Origin: Halioxenophilus aromaticivorans
GTDB taxonomy: Bacteria; Pseudomonadota; Gammaproteobacteria; Pseudomonadales; Cellvibrionaceae
NCBI RefSeq assembly: GCF_042850945.1
Contig: NZ_AP031496.1
Coordinates: 3,906,001 to 3,970,000, forward strand
Direction of reading: 5' to 3'
Length of the DNA stretch: 64,000 bases
Shown one piece after another: positions 53,838 to 61,487 of this stretch. The notes under the pieces were generated by a model. It did no database searches. It saw only the letters and a program-made list of their open reading frames with translations, and was not told where the DNA came from. Made by a program: the position numbers and the translations under genes. How positions within the stretch are numbered: the first letter of the stretch is position 1; each line of letters opens with the position of its first letter.

Positions 53838-55136
53838 GTGACTGAAGCAATCTGCCAAATTTGCCTTGGGTTATTCACGGTCGAATCGCATCGTCGTGCG
53901 TATAGAGTGCGAAATTGCCAGCACCAGAAGGCCTCCCCTGGCGGAGACTGCTGGTTCGAGCAAGAGGGATTGATCAAACTCATTGCAGAGTCTATGGCTC
54001 TGCGTAAACCGCCTAATCCAACATCCGCAGAACTTCGCGACCATTTGCTGCGTGGTTTGCAAGGAGCCGCTACAGTCAATGAGAACGTAGCTCGACAGCA
54101 TGTTTCTGGGCTTTCCTCTGAGGAGCGGTGGTCATTGCTGAAATTCGCTTCTGATGGTTTGCGCGACTGGCTTTTAACGACGTATCGCGAGCGTGAGCTA
54201 ATTGCTGTTGAGCCACTACAGCCGGTTCGTTATCCCGATCTTCCAGAAGGGCTGCTGGGTCGCCTCAAAGAATGGGAGGATAAAAATCGTCGCAGGCTAA
54301 ATACTCGCATCGAAAACGGCCACTCGCGTGCATCAACAACACTGCGACGGCGCATGGTGGAACCAATCGCCCTGGCAGATTTCCTCGCAAAAAATGGAAT
54401 TACTCGGTGGGACGCTATGAAAATGAGCGACCGGGTTGCATTTGCAAAGACTCGTCCCGGAGTCGCACAAAGGAAACTGAGAACTTTCCTATCTTTCATC
54501 GATAGTGGTAATGCCTTCAAGGTCAAGCGAGGTCGCCCGCCCAAGAAAGCTGGGAAAGTGGTTCGCGAGACTCGCCAGATTCCCATTGTGCAGCCAGATG
54601 AATTAAAAGAGCGCTTGAGTGAAGCGCGAAAGCGGCTGTCTCCTGAGCAATATTTACTGTTTTGGCTTGTGGCTAAACTTGGATTAACTGCCAAGTCTGC
54701 CTATGACCTCACCTTGGATTGCATAACCATTAATTCAGAAGGGCGGTTAGTAATCCGGCCCGCCGAAGCCTGGTTTGCTCTACCGAAAAGTATTGCGCCG
54801 ATAATGAAATCCTTAGCGCAAGCTGCCGACTCCTCTTGGCCATATAAGAATCCTGCCAAAGCGCCAGCTTTGCCAGTAATGCATTCAGTCATCAAACGGC
54901 ACCGAATGGGCACGGAAATATTTCAAAATGAAACAACATTATTGAGGTCTTCTGCGATATTCGCCGCTATGCACGAGGGTCAGCTCGACCGAAAAACACT
55001 TTCTGCGATAACGGGAGTATCAAAACAGACTATTTCAGAAATGGAGTTCCTTGTTCCAGCCGATATTCACAGCCTGGTTAGCCACGACCTCGTTGCTGCC
55101 CGCAATCGCGCAATTCTCGGGAATAACGATGACTAG
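53838..55136 (+). CDS. zinc-finger/AT-hook protein resembling an inactive tyrosine recombinase
   Basis: This 432-residue protein has four clustered N-terminal cysteines (C6-x2-C9, C27, C38) that could bind zinc. A classic AT-hook (KRGRPPKKAGK near 229-239) follows. The C-terminal part resembles a recombinase catalytic domain: LFWLVAKLGLTAKSAYDLTL aligns with the first Arg box but has Lys. TLLRSSAIFAAMHEGQLDR then ITGVSKQTISEMEF aligns with the HxxR and GHS-like parts, without His or Tyr nucleophile. It likely binds DNA with the active recombinase rather than cutting. The start is GTG, 3 bp after the HTH gene stop. Fold is inferred. Confidence 0.65.
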   Translation: MTEAICQICLGLFTVESHRRAYRVRNCQHQKASPGGDCWFEQEGLIKLIAESMALRKPPNPTSAELRDHLLRGLQGAATVNENVARQHVSGLSSEERWSLLKFASDGLRDWLLTTYRERELIAVEPLQPVRYPDLPEGLLGRLKEWEDKNRRRLNTRIENGHSRASTTLRRRMVEPIALADFLAKNGITRWDAMKMSDRVAFAKTRPGVAQRKLRTFLSFIDSGNAFKVKRGRPPKKAGKVVRETRQIPIVQPDELKERLSEARKRLSPEQYLLFWLVAKLGLTAKSAYDLTLDCITINSEGRLVIRPAEAWFALPKSIAPIMKSLAQAADSSWPYKNPAKAPALPVMHSVIKRHRMGTEIFQNETTLLRSSAIFAAMHEGQLDRKTLSAITGVSKQTISEMEFLVPADIHSLVSHDLVAARNRAILGNNDD

Positions 55137-55446
55137 CCGTGTTTGGTTTGTGTATTTGCTTGGTTGCCGGACTGGTCGAGTCTATACAGGTGTCACACCC
55201 GACTTAGAAGCGCGTCTCTCCAAACATCAAAACGGCACTGGAGCGATGTTTACTCGCCTTAACCAACCAGAGCAGTTGTTAGCGGCAAAAGCTTTTCCCA
55301 GCAAAGTTGAAGCGATGCAGCTTGAATATCAAATAAAACGCTTAGGGCGCTCACAGAAATTGTTGCTAGCTTCACGGTGGTGTGAGGAGTATCCGCTGCA
55401 CAAGCTCGCTGAGCAGTTTCCGTCGCTCGTCGAGTATGTCGTATAA
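55129..55446 (+). CDS. small GIY-YIG nuclease-domain protein
   Basis: This 105-residue single-domain protein has the GIY-YIG motif as VWFVYLLGCRTGRVYTGVTPDLEARLSKH. The catalytic Arg is in EARLSKH and the Glu in KVEAMQLEYQIK. It resembles the UPF0213/YhbQ-like or SLX1-type small members. ATG 55129 overlaps the previous gene's stop by 8 bp, so it is part of the recombinase module transcript. The 3' 75 bp overlap the convergent HipA-like gene. A nicking or junction-trimming role is possible but not shown. Confidence 0.85.
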   Translation: MTSRVWFVYLLGCRTGRVYTGVTPDLEARLSKHQNGTGAMFTRLNQPEQLLAAKAFPSKVEAMQLEYQIKRLGRSQKLLLASRWCEEYPLHKLAEQFPSLVEYVV

Positions 55447-56169
55447 CTGATACTGAACATCGGGCGTAACAGACCCGACCTGAACTCCGCAGACAATGGC
55501 TGAAATCAACGCCCAGTCTGGCATGGCATTGATTCTCTCAACCATTTGCCCGCATTCAAAGCCGCCAAGCAAGCCCTTCATGGGATGCAGCGTTGGGAAA
55601 TCAGGCGATCCTAGCTTAGCCAAGGAATCCTTGACGTTCAGCCCGCAGGAGAGCAGTGAATTGCCCTGATCCAAGGCAAACAAGATATTTGGCTCGTTGT
55701 CTTTGCCCTCGTCGAGCTGTCCCTTGATATTGAGGTCTCTATCCTCATTACCAATCCACAGATCAAAGACCGCGAGTTGCGCAGCCTCTATCGGATGCCT
55801 TTCACATAGGCGTTTGAACTCCCAGTAGAAGCCGGATTCATTGAAAGCTCCGTCGGGTGCTGGCGGCGCGTCTGGGTCAGGTTCAGCCTCAGTAAAGTCG
55901 AAAACACGGGCGTCGTGATCCGCAACCCACAAGCTGGCGAAAAGAGAGATACTGGGGTCAACGCCATCGCGAGCAGCCACACCAATTGCTACGGGTAGGC
56001 CGAGAAACTGAGCAAGTCGATTTGCAACCAGCTCTGAATAGACCTGAGTAGGGTTTTCGACACCATCGCGTTTAACGGCTACTTGAAGCTGTCCAAGTCG
56101 AGCCTGCGTAGTAGTGCGTTGCGCGAGATTGGATTCCTCTCCCGTCAGAAGATAGCTCAGTATCGCCAC
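55372..56169 (-). CDS. HipA-like (HipA_2) kinase-fold protein
   Basis: This 265-residue protein has the kinase features of the HipA_2 family. An ATP-site Lys is in QVAVKRDG (K33), the catalytic loop is DLWIGNEDRDLN (D143, N147) and a DFG-like metal Asp is in FALDQGNS (D167). There is no HipB antitoxin gene beside it. The GTG start at 56169 lies behind GAGGG, 9 bp after the hsdR stop, so it is probably co-transcribed with hsdR. A stand-alone protein kinase in an R-M locus could be a defence accessory. Confidence 0.72.
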   Translation of the reverse strand: MAILSYLLTGEESNLAQRTTTQARLGQLQVAVKRDGVENPTQVYSELVANRLAQFLGLPVAIGVAARDGVDPSISLFASLWVADHDARVFDFTEAEPDPDAPPAPDGAFNESGFYWEFKRLCERHPIEAAQLAVFDLWIGNEDRDLNIKGQLDEGKDNEPNILFALDQGNSLLSCGLNVKDSLAKLGSPDFPTLHPMKGLLGGFECGQMVERINAMPDWALISAIVCGVQVGSVTPDVQYQLYDILDERRKLLSELVQRILLTPP

Positions 56170-56178
56170 GGTTGGCCC

Positions 56179-59100
56179 TCAAGGTTGCTCAAAGGCCCAG
56201 TCGTCTGAAAGCCTCTCAGCTTGGTTAACAACCCGCTCAAGGGCGTCAGGTGCATCGTCCGGTGGATACTTATGCGTTTTCAACAGAACCTTGATCATTA
56301 ACCGCATCCGAGCGCGTGCATCACCACGTTTCTGCCAGTTGATGGTGGAAGATTTACGAATTTGGTCTGTCAGTTTGACAGCCAACGACCTCAATACAGG
56401 ATGACCCAGTTCGCGCACTGCTGACTCGTTTACGGCTAATGCTTGATAGAAGGCCCATTCTTCATCAGACAGATCATCAGGTGGCTTTGAAGCATTCAGC
56501 TCCTTGGCCAGTTTGATCATCTCCTCGATGATCTCTACAGTGTGGAGGCCACGGTTCTGGTATTTGTTAATCGCTTCTTCCAGCTTTTCTGCGAACATTG
56601 TTTCCTGCATGGCGTTCTTACGGCCACGGGCTTTTATCGCATCATTGAGCAGCCGCTCAAGCAGTTCTGACGCCAGACTTTTTTCCGGCATGGCGCGTAT
56701 CTGTTCGAGGAATTCTTCATCGAGCAAGCCTATATCCGGTTTATCTATTCCCAATGTGCCGAATAAGTCGGTTACGCCCTCTACGATAACGCCTTTGGCC
56801 ACAAGTTGTCGCAGAGCGGCTTCCTTTTCAGCTTTCGAACGGCCTTTGCCTGCCGCTGTGTGTTTACGTAGCGATACGGCAATGGCTTGCATAAATCCGA
56901 TTTCTTCACGAAGTATCAAAGCTTCCTTAAGGGTGCCTGCCAAGGCTTGCGCTTTGCCGAGTTTGGCAACACTGTCCAGGTAGGATTTTACCGACCAGCC
57001 GTGTTTATCATTGCCCTGTTCATCAGTCTTTTTCTGGGCCTGAGTCAGAATATGGTTCATTGCTGGGCCGAGCAGTTTCAAAGCCGTTTTGGCATCCGTG
57101 AAGCCCTCGTAATTAAACCCGGCAAAGAATGTCTTGCGAATAGCGTCTATGGTGTCGAGCAATATGCCCAACGCCTCGCCGGAGACATCAACTGGGGGCT
57201 TGTCGCTATTAGCATCGCGAGTATAGGTCTTGATCGCTTTCTTAAGTTCTTCGCCAAGGCCAATGTAATCCACGACCAAGCCGCCGGGTTTGTCTTTCCA
57301 TACCCGGTTTACACGGGCAATCGCCTGCATCAGTCCGTGGCCCTGCATCGGTTTATCTACGTAGAGTGTGTTGACGGGCGGAGCGTCGAACCCGGTCAGC
57401 CACATATCGCGAACAATCACCATCTCCAGTTCATCATCGGGGTCACGCAGGCGCTTTTTCAATAGATCACGCTCGTGTGCTTTTGTCTGGTGTCGTTGAA
57501 AATGCTCCGGGTCTGATGCTTTGCCGGTCATTACAACCTTAATCTTACCCTTGGTTAGTTCATTACTGTCCCAGCCCTCACCAGCGCGTTTGCAGACCGC
57601 ATCGTACAGCCGTACAGCGGCCTCTCGACTGATTGCCACTACCATGGCCTTACCTTGAGGCATCGTCTCCCTGCGAAGCTCCCAGTGCGTTACAAGATCA
57701 TTTGCAAGCGTGTCCAGTCGGCCATCTGCCATGGCAATGGCTTCTAGCCTGGTTAATCGGCTGACGGTGCGATTGTTATCTTCGACATCTTCGGCTTCAG
57801 CGCTGGCAAGAAACTCATCCTGCAAAGCCTGGCGTTCGGCTTCGTTAAAGCTGAGATCAATAACCCTCGACTCATAGGAAATGGGGACTACCGCGCCGTC
57901 TTCCTGAGCGGCCTGCATGTCATAGACATCAACGTACGAACCGAAAACTGCTTCGGTGTCGCGGTCATCCAGTGATACTGGAGTTCCTGTCATGCCAAGG
58001 TAGATAGCCTTTGGTAAAGCATCGCGCATGTGCTTTGCCAAACCGTACTTCTGCTCGCCGGTCTTTGTGTCAGTTTGCGCAGTGATGCCGTACTGTGTTC
58101 GGTGAGCCTCATCTACAATCACGACGACGTTCTCTCGATCACAGAGACTCGGTACTCGGCTCTCGCCTTGTTTGGGCGCAAACTTGTTGATAGTGGTGAA
58201 GTACAATCCACCAACTTCCGTTTCCGCAAGCATGGCCCGCAAGTCGTCCCGGTCTTCCGCTTTTCTGGGTGTTGCTTTCAGTGATTCACTGCATCCTGCA
58301 AACGTCTCGTATAACTGGTCATCCAGGTCAATACGGTCTGTTACAACAACGATAGTCGGGGCACGAAAGGCAGGGTGGTCACGCAATGCCATCGCATAAA
58401 ACACCGCAAGAAAGCTTTTTCCTGAGCCTTGGGTAAACCAAACAACACCGCCTTTGCCATCCTTCTTGTTCTCAAGTGCGTCAACAGCGCGGGCAACGGC
58501 CTTGTTGACCCCCTGATATTGGTGCCACTGGGCTATTACCTTGACCGATGGAGACCCGTCACTGATTGCGTAAGCCACGGAACCACGGAAGTAGCGCAAC
58601 AAAGTTTCCGGCGCTAAAAGGCCTCTTACCAGCACCTCCAGTTCCATCAAGGTGTTGTCGGTGTTCTTTTGATCGTTGATGAGTCGCCAGTAGCCATGCC
58701 GGGCAAAATCGGCGGTCACAGAGCCATAGCGAGCATTAATGCCGTCGCTGAGTACGTTTAAGAGGTTGTAATGGAATAGCTGCGGAATATCGGCCTTGTA
58801 GGTCTGAATCTGGTTGTAGGCCGACTCTATGTCTGCGTTTTCGTCTGCTGGGTTCTTAAGTTCAATAACGACGAGCGGCAAACCATTGATGAAGATCACC
58901 ACATCGGGGCGGCGGATGTTTTGTCCGTGAACGGTGAATTGCTGCACGGCTAACAGATCGTTGCTAAGGGGATTTTCAAAGTCGAAAACTTTCAGGCGCT
59001 CGATTCCTCGATGACCGTCACTACCGACAACCTCTACCTCAACGCCACCGCGTAGCCACCCATAAATTTCACGGTTGCCATCAATGACGGACTGATTCGA

Positions 59101-59322
59101 ATAATCAGCCAGGCGGGATACAGCGGCGGCCTGAGCCGCTGCCGGTATGCCGGGGTTCAAGCGTGCAATAGCATTCTCTAAACGTGGCCGGAGCACTACC
59201 TCGGTATATTTCGTGCGGGCCTCTTCGGGGCCACCAAGCGACACATCCTCACCGGTCAGGCAGGCATATCCTAGCCCCTCAAGCCATTCCAGGGTCAGAG
59301 ATTCGAGATGATCTTCTTTCAT
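56179..59322 (-). CDS. hsdR: type I restriction enzyme R subunit HsdR
   Basis: HsdR translocates DNA and cleaves it when bound to unmethylated HsdM2S-recognised sites. The 1047-residue protein has an N-terminal nuclease (D140, then E154-L-K156 in LVVIELKNPAD), Walker A TQGSGKS at 297-303, VIVDEAHRTQYG with D404-E-A-H407, TGTPVSLDDRD near 447 and RecA-like motifs to about 700. A helical C-terminal domain follows. All key motifs are intact. The 171-bp upstream spacer is AT-rich and probably carries its own promoter. Confidence 0.96.
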   Translation of the reverse strand: MKEDHLESLTLEWLEGLGYACLTGEDVSLGGPEEARTKYTEVVLRPRLENAIARLNPGIPAAAQAAAVSRLADYSNQSVIDGNREIYGWLRGGVEVEVVGSDGHRGIERLKVFDFENPLSNDLLAVQQFTVHGQNIRRPDVVIFINGLPLVVIELKNPADENADIESAYNQIQTYKADIPQLFHYNLLNVLSDGINARYGSVTADFARHGYWRLINDQKNTDNTLMELEVLVRGLLAPETLLRYFRGSVAYAISDGSPSVKVIAQWHQYQGVNKAVARAVDALENKKDGKGGVVWFTQGSGKSFLAVFYAMALRDHPAFRAPTIVVVTDRIDLDDQLYETFAGCSESLKATPRKAEDRDDLRAMLAETEVGGLYFTTINKFAPKQGESRVPSLCDRENVVVIVDEAHRTQYGITAQTDTKTGEQKYGLAKHMRDALPKAIYLGMTGTPVSLDDRDTEAVFGSYVDVYDMQAAQEDGAVVPISYESRVIDLSFNEAERQALQDEFLASAEAEDVEDNNRTVSRLTRLEAIAMADGRLDTLANDLVTHWELRRETMPQGKAMVVAISREAAVRLYDAVCKRAGEGWDSNELTKGKIKVVMTGKASDPEHFQRHQTKAHERDLLKKRLRDPDDELEMVIVRDMWLTGFDAPPVNTLYVDKPMQGHGLMQAIARVNRVWKDKPGGLVVDYIGLGEELKKAIKTYTRDANSDKPPVDVSGEALGILLDTIDAIRKTFFAGFNYEGFTDAKTALKLLGPAMNHILTQAQKKTDEQGNDKHGWSVKSYLDSVAKLGKAQALAGTLKEALILREEIGFMQAIAVSLRKHTAAGKGRSKAEKEAALRQLVAKGVIVEGVTDLFGTLGIDKPDIGLLDEEFLEQIRAMPEKSLASELLERLLNDAIKARGRKNAMQETMFAEKLEEAINKYQNRGLHTVEIIEEMIKLAKELNASKPPDDLSDEEWAFYQALAVNESAVRELGHPVLRSLAVKLTDQIRKSSTINWQKRGDARARMRLMIKVLLKTHKYPPDDAPDALERVVNQAERLSDDWAFEQP

Positions 59323-59471
59323 TAGAATGCGTCCATAATTCTAAAATATACTTAATTATCATTATGTTAGTATTGAAAAGCCAGTATTCCGTACGGGTAA
59401 GCCGCATTGACATCAATTATCACTTAAATTACAGTGCGCTCAGCTCATCAACCATGTGTTGAAGGAGTTAC

Positions 59472-59495
59472 GAAGCCGTCCCCTGGGGCGGCTTC
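59472..59495. terminator. hairpin at the end of the embedded accessory module
   Basis: GAAGCCGTCCCC and GGGGCGGCTTC form an almost perfect stem (one bulged T) with a one-base loop, overlapping the stop codon of the 169-residue gene. There is no long T-run. It lies between the accessory operon and hsdR and could slow or end transcription. Confidence 0.5.
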
Positions 59496-60003
59496 AGCCT
59501 TTCTGGGTCTTCCAAAATGCTTCATATCGCTTCTTAAGCTTCTGTTGTTGATGCCCTCTTTCCACTGGGTAGGCTGTCCAAGGCAGTACATAATCTCCTC
59601 GGTCGGCGACAACCATCAGATAGCTAAAGTCCTCAAATGACAGTAAAACTCTGGTCTCGTTGCGGCGTTCTTCTGCCCACCAGATAACTCTCGCTTTTGA
59701 TTCACCTGGAGGTAATTCATCGTGTTCCTCCATCATTGGACTGGGCCAGCGGATATGCTCGCAACGTCGCAAATCAGGTGTCCGATCTTCCTCTGAGCTT
59801 CCTTCAGAAATCATGTGCCAAAACGTGGCACTTTTTCCATCATACTCAGGGTGACGCTTCAAGCCGACTCGCTTATTCAGCCACTTCGGCTTTGATGTAA
59901 CAAAGTCCTTTTCAAAGGCCGAATGCAGCGCTTCAAGATATTCATTCCAGTCGCCGTTAAAATCCGAGAAGAGCATTAAGTCCGGCAGCCAATTATCACT
60001 CAT
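59494..60003 (-). CDS. unknown 169-residue protein with a possible BECR-nuclease-like end
   Basis: This gene is the last of four overlapping genes between hsdS and hsdR. The C-terminal half (RRCEHIRWPSPMMEEHDE near 79, VIWWAEERRNETRVLLSF near 106, YLMVVADRGDYVLPWTAYPV near 128) is reminiscent of phage barnase/EndoU/RelE-like (PBECR) domains, where a similar LPW-x-P stretch precedes a Y-V-A-hydrophobic region. This is recollection and not verified. The N-terminus begins SDNWLPDLMLFSDFNGDW and shows no known domain. It starts 8 bp before the DUF3800 stop. It could be a toxin-like effector of the module. Confidence 0.55.
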   Translation of the reverse strand: MSDNWLPDLMLFSDFNGDWNEYLEALHSAFEKDFVTSKPKWLNKRVGLKRHPEYDGKSATFWHMISEGSSEEDRTPDLRRCEHIRWPSPMMEEHDELPPGESKARVIWWAEERRNETRVLLSFEDFSYLMVVADRGDYVLPWTAYPVERGHQQQKLKKRYEAFWKTQKG

Positions 60004-60712
60004 GCAGATAGGCTCCAGATTGGCCGCGCCACAGGAATAAATTGAATTTTGGCTCTCTAAGGAGTGTAGATGCCTTTAATGAGTACCCGGAGCGTTGGCG
60101 AAGCCGATCAATAAAACTGTCTTTCCCAGCATTACCTGACAAGTCACGATTGACGTAAGCGACAGCGCCAAGCAGTAGGTCAGATAGTTGTAGTTGCTCA
60201 ACGGCATGCGATTCCACAACTTGTACGCGCTCTATGATTTCACGGTCGAAATCATAGAGATTATTGCAGAGCACGTCGTGGAGCTTACTGACTTTCTTGG
60301 CGCTTCGGGTATCTTTCTTGTCGAGGTATATTCGATGGCCGGTCTGTGGCTTGATGATGGGTTCTAGTAACCGGAACATCATCTTGAAATACCAGTCATC
60401 GTGATCCTGATTAAACGCGCCATGATTGAGGCAAGTTTTATCTGCAACAACAGCCCTAAACGACAAGTCATCGTCGTCGAAGAAGTAATCTAGCCAATCT
60501 CGATAAAAGGCCGCCTTGGCGGGAGATATTTTGTTCCACTTGCATTCAAACGAAGGGGCGAATCCGTGATCCTGCTTGATTTCCCGGAGCCTGACCGCAA
60601 TTTCACGGGCCTTGTCTACAGGGCAGACAACCGCCCCCAGCACCATGATTTTTTCGCCATCATTAGGAAGATGGCAGCTTTCATCGCAGTATATATTGAT
60701 CGATTCAGTCAT
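59996..60712 (-). CDS. DUF3800 protein (RNase H-like fold family)
   Basis: The 238-residue protein begins with the DUF3800 signature INIYCDESCH (D10, E11). It continues YKMMFRLLEPIIKPQTGHRIYLDKKD-type sequence, with HDDWYFKMMFRLLEP and ESHAVEQLQLSDLLLGAVAYV near 160-180, where the second acidic residue pair is expected. DUF3800 proteins have an RNase H-like fold and are often found near R-M and phage-defence genes; the substrate is not known. The ATG overlaps the 25-residue ORF stop (ATGA) and the stop overlaps the next gene by 8 bp. Confidence 0.82.
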   Translation of the reverse strand: MTESINIYCDESCHLPNDGEKIMVLGAVVCPVDKAREIAVRLREIKQDHGFAPSFECKWNKISPAKAAFYRDWLDYFFDDDDLSFRAVVADKTCLNHGAFNQDHDDWYFKMMFRLLEPIIKPQTGHRIYLDKKDTRSAKKVSKLHDVLCNNLYDFDREIIERVQVVESHAVEQLQLSDLLLGAVAYVNRDLSGNAGKDSFIDRLRQRSGYSLKASTLLREPKFNLFLWRGQSGAYLHE

Positions 60713-60786
60713 AGTGCCTTTATAGACTCAAAGTGTTTCAGCCTGATAGGACGGCGCAGCACCTTGACTATCTGTTCCGCGTTCAT
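60709..60786 (-). CDS. 25-residue small ORF joining two accessory genes
   Basis: This tiny gene starts at an ATG at 60784-60786 that overlaps the membrane-protein stop (ATGA). It ends with a TGA that overlaps the DUF3800 ATG. The peptide is basic and amphipathic: it starts MNAEQIVKVLRRP and ends HFESIKAL. Both junctions are the coupled type, so it may keep ribosomes moving between the genes, or be a true small protein. No ribosome site is strong. A short frameshift of a larger gene cannot be excluded. Confidence 0.5.
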   Translation of the reverse strand: MNAEQIVKVLRRPIRLKHFESIKAL

Positions 60787-61487
60787 GATTTTGCATGCAT
60801 TTTGTCGATTGATTTCTTAATTTCTTTAAGTTGATCCGGAAGCTGGGTGATGCTGTAAAGCGCCTTCAACTCTTCGGTTTCGTCCTTCAGACCCCAACTG
60901 AATATCGTAGTGTCGATAAGAAACTGGTGGCTAAGCTTTCGTCCACGCTCATCTTTGAAGTGAATTCTTCCTCGCAATCCGTCAGGACGGTCTTTTACGT
61001 CGGCTGCGACCTCATGCGAAACATCCAGCATCGTAGCTATCGATTCACCGGGAAGCAGCAAACGGATCGCATTGCCCCGCCCAGTTGCGAATTCCTTTGG
61101 GGCTTTTTTGCCACCTGAGGAACCTATGGGTTGTGATCCTTCCTCCCAGTCGATGTAGACATCATGTGCCGCCGAACCACCCGCATTTTTGATGCGAAGT
61201 AGCACTAGTCCCATTCTGCTTCTGAGATCAAAGAATGGATATGGGTACGGACGTAGTTGTGCCTCGGCCAACTCTGCGGCTCGAAATGCCACCAACGAGG
61301 CCAGTGCTGCTGCAAACACAGCCGCTGCCCCAGTGAATGCATTCACAAAGTCTTCATCATGAGTGACGAAAAACTTGTGTGCTGAAAAATAGGCAGCCGC
61401 CCCAGAGAGTGTGAGGACAAACCACGTGGCGGCTTTTGCTAACGGAACTAGGCTCAAGGCGTGGTGAATCTTTTGCAATTTTCTCAT
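60783..61487 (-). CDS. two-helix membrane protein of unknown function
   Basis: This 234-residue protein has two N-terminal membrane helices (WFVLTLSGAAAYFSA near 22 and FVNAFTGAAAVFAAALASLV near 47). A soluble domain follows after about 75, with strands such as GLVLLRIKNAGGSAAHDVYI, a GSSGGKKAPKEF loop and LRGRIHFKDERGRKLSHQF that look Ig- or beta-sandwich-like. The C-terminus is a helix (QLPDQLKEIKKSIDKM). It starts 4 bp before the hsdS stop, so it is coupled to the R-M genes. I do not recognise a family. Confidence 0.65.
   Translation of the reverse strand: MRKLQKIHHALSLVPLAKAATWFVLTLSGAAAYFSAHKFFVTHDEDFVNAFTGAAAVFAAALASLVAFRAAELAEAQLRPYPYPFFDLRSRMGLVLLRIKNAGGSAAHDVYIDWEEGSQPIGSSGGKKAPKEFATGRGNAIRLLLPGESIATMLDVSHEVAADVKDRPDGLRGRIHFKDERGRKLSHQFLIDTTIFSWGLKDETEELKALYSITQLPDQLKEIKKSIDKMHAKS

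Noticed and set aside
59434..59640. 68-codon plus-strand frame opposite the 169-residue gene end
   Set aside because: Overlaps a better-supported gene and the hairpin; no family resemblance.
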